From Lepiota brunneoincarnata (lineage: Eukaryota; Basidiomycota; Agaricomycetes; Agaricales; Agaricaceae): a DNA stretch of 64,000 nt. Positions 11,001 through 18,456 of this stretch are shown here, one piece after another (position 1 is the stretch's first letter; each line of letters starts with the position of its first letter). The position numbers were made by a program, and so were the translations under genes. The stretch covers positions 333,481 through 397,480 of the forward strand of contig JAEBUN010000038.1 of assembly GCA_023014365.1 (NCBI GenBank). Direction: 5' to 3'. The notes beneath the pieces were generated by a model. It ran no database searches. It saw only the letters and a list, made by a program, of their open reading frames with translations, and was not told where the DNA came from.

Positions 11001-11717
11001 GGATCAAGCCCCAAAGGATTTCCGACCTCCGAGGAGCCAACGAACATTCCAGCAATAGGAGAGAAGTTTAAATACCTCGCCAAGATACGCCAAGAAGCCC
11101 AAGCTGCGCATGAACAAGCCAGACTAAAAATGGCTGCAAGATATAACCGGCCAGATATCAATCTAAAAGTTGGACAGAAGGTTTGGCTCGACAACCGCAA
11201 CCTCCCAATTCAGTACGCCTCAAAGAAACTGGCCCAACGCCGAGAAGGTCCCTTCACCATAACAAGAAAACTCGGACCTGTAACCTATGAACTAAAATTA
11301 CCCATCAAATGGAAGATCCACAACAAGTTTCATGCAAGCCTCCTAATGCCTGCAGAAGAGAACGACACACATGGGGAATACAACACAGCCCCACCACCCG
11401 ACCTTGTAAATGGAGAAGAAGAATACGAGGTCGAGTCAATACTGCGCCACAGAAAATTCCAGAACAAGTATCAATTCCTAGTCAGATGGAAAGGATACCT
11501 TCCCACCGAGGATTCCTGGGAGCCAGAAGCAAACCTGGAGAACGCCAAAGAAGTCATTGAAGAATATAAAAGGGCCCACAAATTAGACAACCCCACCAAT
11601 GACCCAACCACCCAACACTCGAGCAACCACTCCAGACCTCCCAGAGCCAGACAACGATGGACGCCTTCTCATCCGGGAAAGAATCATATCCCTGGCGAAC
11701 CGCGTCGAAGGAAATAG
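8019..11717 (+). CDS. pol: Pol polyprotein: protease, RT, RNase H, integrase, chromodomain
   Basis: The Pol frame is open from 8019 and lies -1 relative to Gag, overlapping Gag by 43 nt, so expression as Gag-Pol by -1 frameshifting is likely. No classic slippery heptamer stands out. Domains, with approximate residues counted from 8223: protease DSGAAGNF (8-15), RT with YMDDIL (about 359), RNase H with DASLFASG (about 507), integrase zinc region (709-753), and catalytic core with MDL, SDRDPRF and TERFNQE (about 780, 840, 876). A GPF-type motif (about 1008) and a chromodomain ESILRHRKF to WEPE (about 1068-1118) follow. The chromodomain should target integration to heterochromatin, which matches its position inside a silenced relic. 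The first cysteine of the HHCC zinc site is tyrosine (codon 10458-10460). Confidence 0.93.
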   Translation: MQPPRCPYGQGFCLRRLATTSSPPQRPPSLSYSQNDINVVKLQESSARVIHLPCRIRKHKFTKEGPESVELLALLDSGAAGNFIDPGMVKQHSFKTTPLDRPIEVRNADGSVNENGTATHYTTLNLTVNGKNMEIKPKVVSLGSPRLILGFPWLAEHNPDIDWDAKQLRWRNERWDNTIFRELIQSMEPDWIYNDQLNHISTLEPTSFEEINFKASASQFLAVQHGEKKNDDPRKVVPTEFHEYLPVFSKKQAERFPPQRPWDHKIELKESFKPIAMKSYRLSLNEEKELDTFLEENLQKGYIRPSESPMASPFFFVGKKDGKLRPCQDYRYLNEHTVKNAYNLPLISHILDKLRGSKYFTKLDVRAGYNNIRIRKGDEWKGAFRTPRGLFEPTVMFFGMCNSPATFQTMMDSLFRKLIDNGGVIVYMDDILIHAKTKQELRRLTREVLKILKDNDLYLKTEKCEFERQRLEYLGVIITPDSVSMDPAKLKGIAEWPTPTTPRDVRKFIGFCNFYRKFIHQYATWAKPLNALMSKTKKFEWTEECQNAFDTLKRKFQSEPVLMVPDRDKPFEIECDASLFASGAVLLQRDNNGVKHPVAYFSKGFSPAERNYHCSEQELFAIIRALKEWRHHIEGSSHKTIVWSDHDNLRRWRKPEDLSRRQARWIAYMQRFDIEIRHIPGKKNGPADALSRRPDHEPKTRDNKQVVALPDKFFTPKQPQHIHIIDENTKQEIKELWKKKKQTDIAQEDDSGHPRVQGKLFIPQDLHLRRRLLQRVHDSPIAGHPGIAETTRKLQEYAYWPGMRSFVKNYVKGYGACQQYKINRHPLKPPLQPIPGPRSTRPFSNISMDLITDLPPDGPHDSILVVVDQLTKGIILEPTAKTANADKIAEILIKRLFSRFGLPEKVLSDRDPRFAAKSMKEFYKQLGIEQALSTTYHPQTDGQTERFNQEIELYLGIYCSSNPNKWVKALPLLEYVHNSKTHAEHQHTPFELLYGSSPKGFPTSEEPTNIPAIGEKFKYLAKIRQEAQAAHEQARLKMAARYNRPDINLKVGQKVWLDNRNLPIQYASKKLAQRREGPFTITRKLGPVTYELKLPIKWKIHNKFHASLLMPAEENDTHGEYNTAPPPDLVNGEEEYEVESILRHRKFQNKYQFLVRWKGYLPTEDSWEPEANLENAKEVIEEYKRAHKLDNPTNDPTTQHSSNHSRPPRARQRWTPSHPGKNHIPGEPRRRK

Positions 11718-12813
11718 CCAACCTAACCCTGCCACCGATACCGCTGACGACCAACCAGACAGGACCAACAGTCCTTATATCATCCGGCATACCTTCCTTC
11801 CCTCCAACCAACCCGAGATACGATCCATCCTTTTACACGAAGTTCCCTTTCATATTACCGGAACCCGTCTTAAACGCAGTCCAGCGATGGTACCCCTGGT
11901 CGACACCTGCTGGAAGACATTTACTGCTCTTCTGTATCACAAGCGCCTCGTCCACGACCGAGCAACAGAATTCGAAGAACTATGCGCCACTATTCTTTCT
12001 AGCGCAACAGAGGAACAGGACCGCAATACCATTTCTGCCATGCTATCAACCGCTCTCACCGAATTCCTGTTCGAGAGTCCGATCCCAAGCCCGAGCAATG
12101 GAAGTGGAAGTCAGGACCGCCCTATCCTACCTATCGGGACCACCACCCAACCTTCCAACCCTCCCATGGTGGATACAAGTAACCAACCATCAAGTGTTGT
12201 ACAAGCTATATCTGCTTCTAATGACGCCCCCATCAGGACTACCACCACTCACTTATCCACCACCCGAACTCGCTGCAATTGCTGCCGTCGATTCGGCCAT
12301 ATCAAAGCAGGATGCCCGCGCTACCAATGTCGATATTGTCGAAAGATTGCCCCAGGCCATTACGAGAAGCACTGCGAGAGAAACCCTTACCAGCATCAAC
12401 CCGCAAGTATGGTACCTGGCCTGTATCGCCGCCCACGAGGAATACCAAGCAGAGCTCGATCCCTCACACGCGAAACCACAAACAACAATATTCGACACAT
12501 TGTTGCAAGCACCGAGCAGCGCCCCGCTTCAGCCAGACCCCTCCGCACCCGAATTCAAAATGCCCCCGTCGTCATTCCGACCACCAACGCCACCACCACA
12601 TCTGCTAGTGGAAGCCACCGACTTCCTGAATCGATCCTTCGGCACACCCGCCACCATTCACTCCAGAGAACCCATCGTCATCGACCTCACCCAAGACCCG
12701 CCATCCCCAGACCACCAAGCTACCGAAGCGACTCCCCAGAACCCGACCCATACTTCGACTGGGACCCCATCGCCGAATCAAATATCACAGGAGAGCCTGT
12801 CGGACTATACTGA
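11599..12813 (+). CDS. Third ORF of the gypsy element, tandem zinc-knuckle protein
   Basis: The 404-aa ORF starts inside the end of pol (118-nt overlap, different frame). It has an alpha-helical N-terminal half (residues about 90-160, around TCWKTFTALLYHKRL), a Ser/Thr/Pro-rich linker, and two zinc knuckles. The first, CNCCRRFGHIKAGC (12274-12315), fits CX2CX4HX4C. The second, CRYCRKIAPGHYEKHC (12328-12375), fits CX2CX6HX4C. A basic Arg/His-rich tail ends ESNITGEPVGLY. The knuckle pair, their 4-residue spacing and the ESNxxGEP tail recur in the relic's third ORF, so it was under selection. The position is where env sits in other gypsy elements, but no signal peptide or membrane segment is present. 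Nucleic-acid binding is the likely role; the actual function is unknown. Confidence 0.8.
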   Translation: MTQPPNTRATTPDLPEPDNDGRLLIRERIISLANRVEGNSQPNPATDTADDQPDRTNSPYIIRHTFLPSNQPEIRSILLHEVPFHITGTRLKRSPAMVPLVDTCWKTFTALLYHKRLVHDRATEFEELCATILSSATEEQDRNTISAMLSTALTEFLFESPIPSPSNGSGSQDRPILPIGTTTQPSNPPMVDTSNQPSSVVQAISASNDAPIRTTTTHLSTTRTRCNCCRRFGHIKAGCPRYQCRYCRKIAPGHYEKHCERNPYQHQPASMVPGLYRRPRGIPSRARSLTRETTNNNIRHIVASTEQRPASARPLRTRIQNAPVVIPTTNATTTSASGSHRLPESILRHTRHHSLQRTHRHRPHPRPAIPRPPSYRSDSPEPDPYFDWDPIAESNITGEPVGLY

Positions 12814-13228
12814 GGATATGTCTGATGAGGACATCAGACCTTACGAAGGGGATAATGTTATGAACAGTCCAGACCGGGAAGAACAAGAATTACTGTTCGA
12901 CTTTACAAGATGGGTACAGGAGACTACAGACCAACTACGGGCACAAGAATACGAAGACGAGGAAGGGGAATACTACACCGCCATGCAGGACTTGGCGAGA
13001 GAAGCAGGAATGGAGATAACCTTGGAGGATATATTGGAATACCCCGAGGACGAGGAAGATAACCATGGATCAACCGATCCAACCTCCGATGCGGATGGAA
13101 GCACCGAGAGAACGGAGAGCGAGAATGGAGAAGACTCCATGGAGATACAATCGGGAGAAGGAGATTATGAGTCAGAGGAAAGCGATGGAACATCGCACAG
13201 CAGTAGCGAGAGTACTGACTCATTGTAA
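11657..13228 (+). CDS. Overlapping second frame of the third ORF, extending into the 3' LTR
   Basis: A 523-codon frame lies +1 to the zinc-knuckle ORF. Its first two thirds may be open only because the sequence is T-poor. From about 12600 on it looks like protein: a canonical SUMO-interaction-like core PIVIDLTQDPPSP (12671-12709), then SDYTEDMSDEDIRPYEGD, then about 120 strongly acidic residues encoded by the 3' LTR (NSPDREEQELLFDF to SSSESTDSL). A ribosomal +1 shift from the zinc-knuckle ORF in the 12600-12813 overlap would fuse these parts. Expression is inferred, and compositional openness remains an alternative. Confidence 0.5.
   Translation: MDAFSSGKESYPWRTASKEIANLTLPPIPLTTNQTGPTVLISSGIPSFPPTNPRYDPSFYTKFPFILPEPVLNAVQRWYPWSTPAGRHLLLFCITSASSTTEQQNSKNYAPLFFLAQQRNRTAIPFLPCYQPLSPNSCSRVRSQARAMEVEVRTALSYLSGPPPNLPTLPWWIQVTNHQVLYKLYLLLMTPPSGLPPLTYPPPELAAIAAVDSAISKQDARATNVDIVERLPQAITRSTARETLTSINPQVWYLACIAAHEEYQAELDPSHAKPQTTIFDTLLQAPSSAPLQPDPSAPEFKMPPSSFRPPTPPPHLLVEATDFLNRSFGTPATIHSREPIVIDLTQDPPSPDHQATEATPQNPTHTSTGTPSPNQISQESLSDYTEDMSDEDIRPYEGDNVMNSPDREEQELLFDFTRWVQETTDQLRAQEYEDEEGEYYTAMQDLAREAGMEITLEDILEYPEDEEDNHGSTDPTSDADGSTERTESENGEDSMEIQSGEGDYESEESDGTSHSSSESTDSL
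12845..12855 (+). other. Polypurine tract before the 3' LTR
   Basis: GAAGGGGATAA directly abuts the TG of the 3' LTR and is the expected plus-strand primer. A similar tract, AAGAAAGGAAACTAA, precedes the proposed LTR start at 15495 in the relic element. Confidence 0.7.
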
Positions 13229-13553
13229 TATAAATAACGCTAGGATGCCATCAGCCAGGATGTGCATCATGGTCAGGACTGCGCACGACCAGTAGAACAG
13301 CCAAGTAACCTATAACGAGTATATAGTATCTCATAGGTATATAAGGCCTGTACAAGTAGAGATTAAAGCCTCAAGCTTTAATCTTGTTAACAGCGGTCGT
13401 TTACCTCTCTGCCTTAACTTGGCGTCTTCCCTCGTTATCTCATTGAGCGCGATCCACTAAGCTCTATAAGGCCAACCGTCTCGGACACCTTGTAGAGTGA
13501 TTGAAGGCCGTCTCCAGTTATCCTCGGATACAGAAGGAGCACGGATCATAACA
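12856..13553 (+). repeat. 3' LTR of the young gypsy element
   Basis: This copy appears identical to 5312-6009 and ends at 13553, followed by the target duplication tactc (13554-13558). Its U3 encodes the acidic C-terminus of the overlapping third-ORF frame (stop at 13226-13228). TATA and hairpin copies lie at 13338-13384. Confidence 0.97.
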
Positions 13554-13653
13554 TACTCCCACATGGAGAATGAATGGATCACTGAAGAAACACTCCACAC
13601 CAATGCTGATGAATATCTAAACAAGTATAAAGAAGCTCATGGAATCTCCTAGA
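13554..13653 (+). pseudogene. Second half of the relic chromodomain
   Basis: After the target duplication the relic reads MENEWITEETL and EYLNKYKEAHGIS followed by a stop. It aligns with EDSWEPEANLENAKEVIEEY of the young element and completes the domain begun at 5113-5311. This shows exactly where the young element landed: inside the chromodomain codons of its older relative. Confidence 0.88.
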
Positions 13654-15255
13654 AAGATCAAGAACCCACCAGAACCCACCAGAAATGACTCCACTCTCAC
13701 ACCAAACACACTTAAAAACATGCCCATAAACCTCAACCTCACTTGCCCCCAGACTACTCCCCCTTTTTCCACAATATCCTATCCAACCTCCTCATCCTCC
13801 TTGATCATCATTATCAATGACCAGAATGTCAAACATACAACATTTCAGACAACTCCCATTCCAACTCCGTCTCCCAACACCCCCCCCTCACACCTTTGCT
13901 GCCACATATGCCTCTCTTAGAGACAAGACCCCTAGCCCCAATGCCACCCCAGAACCAACAGTTGCCCCAGCCACTTCCCTTAGATTCCACTCAGCTGGAA
14001 TACAACCACCAGGATCAGATCACCCTTCTAATGGAGATCTGTGTGAGGTTGCTACCAGCTGAACCTTTATGAATAAATTGGATAACTCTCCAATTTCAGA
14101 ATACAACTGACAACTCTGGGCCAACTATACCCACCATGTATAACAGGCTAAGGCTCTCACTGCTGCATATGATGCACAATGTGCCTGGGCAGAATCACTC
14201 AAGGGACTTCTCCAAACATGATCAAGCCTCATGTCTGAGGTGTCGAAGAACTTATCCCAGCAACATGCTATATGTACATCCCCAAAAGCCCTCCTCCACA
14301 ACCATCACCCCCATCATCACTGCCACCACTCCCAACAAAGGAAAGAAACCTGTCAATCCCAGAAACCCATTCAGAAATATCACCCCCACCAGAAACACTA
14401 CCTACACCATCTCCAATAACAATGTCCCAGTTTGGAACTCCCCCAATCCCATTCACCCATGAACCAACTCCCAAACCACTGACAGATCAGTCTGTATTCA
14501 GTGCAGACACACCAGACATTGGGCCATGGACTGTCCACAATTCACCTGTCTTGAATGCAAACAATATGCTTCAGGACATTATTCCTATGACTGCATCAAA
14601 TATTGATGCTCCCATTACATGGTTTTCCAACCCCACCATAAACAGACTGAATGTCCAGCTCAAAAGACTCAACATGCCCCCTACTCTAGAAATTCAGCAG
14701 CCTACCCCTCAACTACCCCCACAACTCACAATTGATACATCGACTTTATCAACAATGACTACTACAATGTAAGGGCAACCTGGTCATTATGTCATATTGA
14801 CTGAGCAGAGGGAAACCTTAGAGAATCAAGTAAGGTTTCTCTGAGCTCACCTACACTACTTATACTACCTGCCATAAGTCCAAGTTAAGTAATCTACTCT
14901 ATATAAAGGGCTGTGAGGTGTCAGGGATACCTAAAGTGGCTATGGTCAGGAATGGGCTCAGGACAGGGTCATATGTGCCAGTGAGGGTTTGCATCTGCAT
15001 TGGAGGGGCATAGGACAGAACTCCAAGCACTTGAGTGCTGGAGGACCAAATTCCAGGCCAAAGGGGGCTGGGGATGAGATTTCTGGATGCAGGAAGGCAG
15101 GGAATTGGATTTCCAAGTGCTAGGAGGTTGGGAATTGGATTTCCAAATTTGAGATTGTGAGCAGTGACCTGAAGTTCCCCTTACATATGAGGAATGTTAT
15201 GATGAGGTTGCTGAATCTAACATTATAGGAGAACCATGCAGCACCTTCTGAAGAA
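13654..15255 (+). pseudogene. Decayed third ORF of the old gypsy element
   Basis: Segments match the young element's third ORF. A helical piece (AYDAQCAWAESLKGLL, near 14158-14205) comes first. Two zinc knuckles follow with the same spacings: CIQCRHTRHWAMDC (14493-14534) and CLECKQYASGHYSYDC (14547-14594), four residues apart. The tail piece DEVAESNIIGEP (about 15204-15239) matches DPIAESNITGEP. Stops and frame changes are frequent. The stretch between the knuckles and the tail contains a possible 422-bp insertion. This shows that the third ORF belongs to both families. Confidence 0.75.
14771..15192. repeat. Possible 422-bp insertion flanked by AATGT
   Basis: AATGT occurs at 14766-14770 and 15193-15197, and the sequence between has no counterpart in the young element's third ORF. 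It contains TATATAAAGG (near 14900), an inverted repeat near 14806-14856 (GAGGGAAACC and GGTTTCTCTG) and two near-copies of GGGAATTGGATTTCCAA (15099-15147). The ends are not TG...CA at the AATGT boundary, so its class is not clear. It could be a short LTR or a non-autonomous element. Confidence 0.4.
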
Positions 15256-15933
15256 AACCAACCTATCCCTATGAAGAAAGAATAGAAAGCCCCCACTTCA
15301 GATGACTCCTATACAACATCTTCTACCTAGGACAACCCCCATCCCCAGGAACTGCTGCCATGCTTGACCTTTACAGAACTCCCACTCCAACCTTCTCTCC
15401 AGTCATTCCCCCTCACCCAGACTCCACTGAGAGCCCTTAAGTCAACTACTATGAACCTTACTACCTAGCCAAATACCCCAAGAAAGGAAACTAATGAGTT
15501 GTGATGGAAAATAACTCTAAGAATGGACCTAATATTATCAGAATTCCACATCAGAAGGACAGTTATGTTTAGCTTAGTTTCCCATATCATATGTCACTCT
15601 GAAACAATCAGTAGTGTACATCAGAAGGACTATATTTAGTTTATGACTCACTCTCTTATCTCTGACTCATAATTACTCTGGTCCAGACCTTTATACAGTA
15701 AGGGACAAAATCCTTCCAATGATTTTTATACTTCAACAAATATGTTAATAACTGTCCACCTACTAAAGATGAAACCTTCATAATTTAATTAGGAATACCT
15801 ATATAGCTCATGTATCATCCTGCCAAACATCATTATGTCATATGCCATTTTGGGAAGTCAGTGAATTAAACAATCATTTAAGGTCATTGGAAGGGTTTTG
15901 TCTATCTCTAAGAAATTACCAATAATTACACTT

Positions 15934-17020
15934 TTAGTACTTTGTATACCCTCCCCTGGCATCCAACACACCCTGAACCCTATCAGGCATACTCTCTATC
16001 AGATTCTGACACACTTCTGCTGGAATCTGATCCCATTCCTTTTGTGTCTTATCCCATAATTCTTCCATCCCTGAGGTGGAGTGTCATACTCTCCTAACTT
16101 GATTTTAAGGTAAGTCCACAAATGCTCAATTGGATTAAGGTCTGGAGATTGTGGGGGCCACACCATAACCTCCATTTCAGCTGCTTTGAACCATTTTTGA
16201 ACCTTGATGCACCTATGTTTGGGATCATTATCTTATTGAAAGACAATATCCTCCACCTCTTTGTCATACCACTCCAGGCTCCCCTTGAGTGCATCCTCCA
16301 AAATGGTGACAAATAGATCACCATCCATCTTACCATTAATCTTGGCTGCTAACCCTGGACCCTCCCACAGCATACAGCCCCATACCATGATAGAATCTCC
16401 TCCAAACTTTGTGGTTTCCTGCACCAGCCTATCACTAAGCCTCTCCCCTGCTCTTTTACAGACCCAAACCCTGCCATCTGACCCTAAGCAATTGCTTTTG
16501 GTCTCATCTGACCAAACCACCCTCTTCCAGTCTTCCAGGGTCCAGTCTGCATGTGCCTCTGCCTACTCCAATCTTTTCCTCTTGTGTATAACAGAGAGTT
16601 TAGGCCTTTTCTGCTTGACTACAGCCTTCATTTCAGCTTTTTTGAGTGCTCTGCAAACTGTTTTGGAGGATAGAGGTTTGTCAATGACAGTATGAAGGGT
16701 TCTGGTGATTTGGGAGGCATTTTTAGCCTTGTGGGATGTGATAAGATGAGTGGCATATTTGATATTGCCAACAGAAAGCTTGGTGCAGACTGCTAATGGG
16801 CCCCATGTAATAAATTGTGGATTTAAAAAAAAAAAAAAAGAACAGAAAGCTTGGTTGGGTGGCCACCAAGTGACTTTGAAAGTGTTGAATGATGTTTGGA
16901 GTGAAGCCAAGATATAGTGCTGAGGCCAAGACCAGTGGTAAAAGCAATATGGGTAGGAGAGTGGCCTTTGTTCAAAAGGGAAAGAATATGGTTGCATTGA
17001 GTCATAGAGAGAGATCGCAT
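15934..17020 (-). pseudogene. Tc1-type DDE transposase, broken
   Basis: The minus-strand translation has an N-terminal helix-turn-helix (MTQCNHILSLLNKGHSP, LSTISWLHSKH) and a transposase core with VVWSDETK, DNDPKH and PDLNPIEHLW, the D, D and E of the DD34E class. It ends RGGYTKY. It is disrupted by stops at 16563-16565 and 16233-16235, a frame break near 16068, and a retroposed insert at 16785-16840 in the linker after GGHPTKLS. It cannot produce transposase. Confidence 0.88.
16785..16840 (+). mobile_element. Retroposed mRNA 3' end with A15 tail and 15-bp TSD
   Basis: Fifty-six bases, starting GCAGACTGCTAATGGG and ending in fifteen A plus G, sit between perfect 15-bp direct repeats AACAGAAAGCTTGGT (16770-16784 and 16841-16855). 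An AATAAA signal at 16809-16814 precedes the A tail. Deleting the insert and one repeat restores the transposase reading frame between KLS and VGN. These are the marks of LINE-type target-primed reverse transcription of a heavily 5'-truncated polyadenylated RNA. The source gene is not recognised. Confidence 0.85.
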
Positions 17021-18456
17021 GTTAGCAAAATGAGGTTGGGGGGGTGGTGTGAGCTAGGGGAGTGAGCAGCTATATTTATACATTATTCCAACCAGTCACA
17101 TGACATTTATTTGCACTTATTTGGCTGTAATAAACAAAATCATGTGATTAGAGTAGAGACAGACAAAACCCTTCCAATGGCCTTAAATGATTGTTTAATT
17201 CACTGACTTCCCAAAATGGCATATGACATAATGATGTTTGGCAGGATGATACATGAGCTATATAGGTATTCCTAATTAAATTATGAAGGTTTCATCTTTA
17301 GTAGGTGGACAGTTATTAACATATTTGTTGAAGTATAAAAATCATTGGAAGGATTTTGTCCCTTACTGTATAGTAGGAGCATAGCCACACTCAGTAGTAT
17401 ATAAGGATACAGTACATTACTATGTATCCTTATCTTAGTGTTATAAAGTTCTTGCCTCCTATACCTCTTTGCCTTAAACCAGCTGGACTTATAGTGCTCT
17501 GTCATCTCCAAGTCATACCTACATAGTAGGACAAGACCAAGTCTGTATAGACATCTTGCCTCAAACACCATGTTACTCAAGAGCAAACCCCTAACACAGG
17601 TAACAATAAGCCCAAGCCCAATAGACAGGCATCTACATACATTACCATGTGGGCTTCATCCATGCCCCAATCATATGCCTTTATCAGGTGAATACCCTCC
17701 CCTGCAGCAATATGATCCTATCCCCATTGGAGATCATTGGAGACAGCATGCATCATCTTCAACCACTTGTCCAGGACTGTTTCACCTACCACTCAGGCAT
17801 ACAAATTGCTTAACATTGGACATAGGAAAGGGAAAACATTCAAAGCCCAATTGGCTCATCCTGCCAAAGTGAGCCAGTCACAGAGAGAGAAACAGTTTGG
17901 GGATCCATCTTTAGGAATAATGAAATGGCCCAGCTTGCAGAGGAAGTCTTCCTTCTTCTTAGGAGGTAGTATGATGGTAAGCGCATTTGCATCAACCATG
18001 AGACCTATTATCTTCAATCTTGGGCCAAACTCCTGCTTTCATTCCTTATATGAACCCCCAGCTTATCCTAGCATGTTAGAAGATCCACTTGGCTTTGTGG
18101 CATGGCTTTTGAATAGGGGTCATACTGGGCCATATTATCCAGGAATTCCCATTCATAGCAGTCATCCACCCAGGCATTCAGTTTTCAAACCCTGGAGACC
18201 TTGTCAGTAATCCAGAGGATGAGTGAGTTGAGCCCAATAAAAATATCTCCAGAACAATGCCCTCCAAAAGCTACACAATGGTCAACATATCATTGATCAT
18301 TGACTGTGTTAACCTGCTTGATCTGCTAGTAGGGATGTACTGGACAAAGTTGGTATACTTCAGAAATATCACTCTTCCACAGCATGAGCTGCCATTCAGC
18401 TGGCTTGTTCCTGTGGGCATGGAGCAATTGGTCCCCAAGGCATATCATATTATCTA

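Larger units (their letters stand above)
5312..13553 (+). mobile_element. Young full-length Ty3/gypsy chromovirus, TSD tactc
   Basis: This 8,242-bp element has 698-bp LTRs that look identical by eye, TG...CA ends, and a 5-bp target duplication tactc at 5307-5311 and 13554-13558. It encodes Gag, a Pol in the order protease, RT, RNase H, integrase, chromodomain, and a third ORF with two zinc knuckles. The long ORFs are open and CpG-rich, unlike the surrounding relic, so insertion was recent. A self-complementary primer site follows the 5' LTR and a purine tract precedes the 3' LTR. It may still be mobile, but one integrase zinc-binding cysteine is replaced by tyrosine, so activity is uncertain. 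Confidence 0.95.
15696..17368 (-). mobile_element. Tc1/mariner element A (degenerate), TA target
   Basis: The 1,673-bp element begins CAGTAAGGGACAAAATCC and ends with its inverse, flanked by TA on both sides (15694-15695 and 17369-17370). Terminal inverted repeats are about 215 bp (15696-15910 and 17154-17368). Within each repeat the outer end GACAAAATCCTTCCAATGA recurs inverted at the inner end as GACAAAACCCTTCCAATGA, so each end can fold back on itself. It carries a broken transposase on the minus strand. Confidence 0.92.
629..17596 (+). mobile_element. Old degenerate Ty3/gypsy chromovirus, interrupted by several insertions
   Basis: The relic reads, in order, gag tail, protease, reverse transcriptase, RNase H, integrase, chromodomain, a third ORF with zinc knuckles, and a right LTR ending TAACA at 17596. 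Continuity is broken by a solo LTR (4463-5112), a young gypsy element (5312-13553), a possible 422-bp insert (14771-15192) and a Tc1 element (15696-17368). Removing the first two restores adjacency of polyprotein segments: LPIK joins WKIH, and WKGY joins the rest of the chromodomain. Stops and frame breaks occur throughout and CpG is nearly absent. The 5' LTR is not visible. It is related to the young element but clearly a different family. Confidence 0.85.
15495..17596 (+). repeat. 3' LTR of the old gypsy element, split by a Tc1 element
   Basis: The right end CCCCTAACA at 17596 and the segment TATACCTCTTTGCCTTAA (17458-17475) match the young LTR (ACCTCTCTGCCTTAA). GTATATAAGG (17397-17406) is the TATA region. 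It is followed by a hairpin with arms ATAAGGATACA (17401-17411) and TGTATCCTTAT (17423-17433), placed like the young element's hairpin but unrelated in sequence. The left end is placed at TGAGTTGTGATGG after a purine tract, with moderate certainty. The Tc1 copy (15696-17368) interrupts it. Confidence 0.65.

Noticed and set aside
15195..15205. TGTTATGATGAGG as start of the relic's 3' LTR
   Set aside because: It resembles the young LTR start TGTTATGA, but the following codons read DEVAESNIIGEP, which is the third-ORF tail. The purine tract before 15495 gives a better LTR start.
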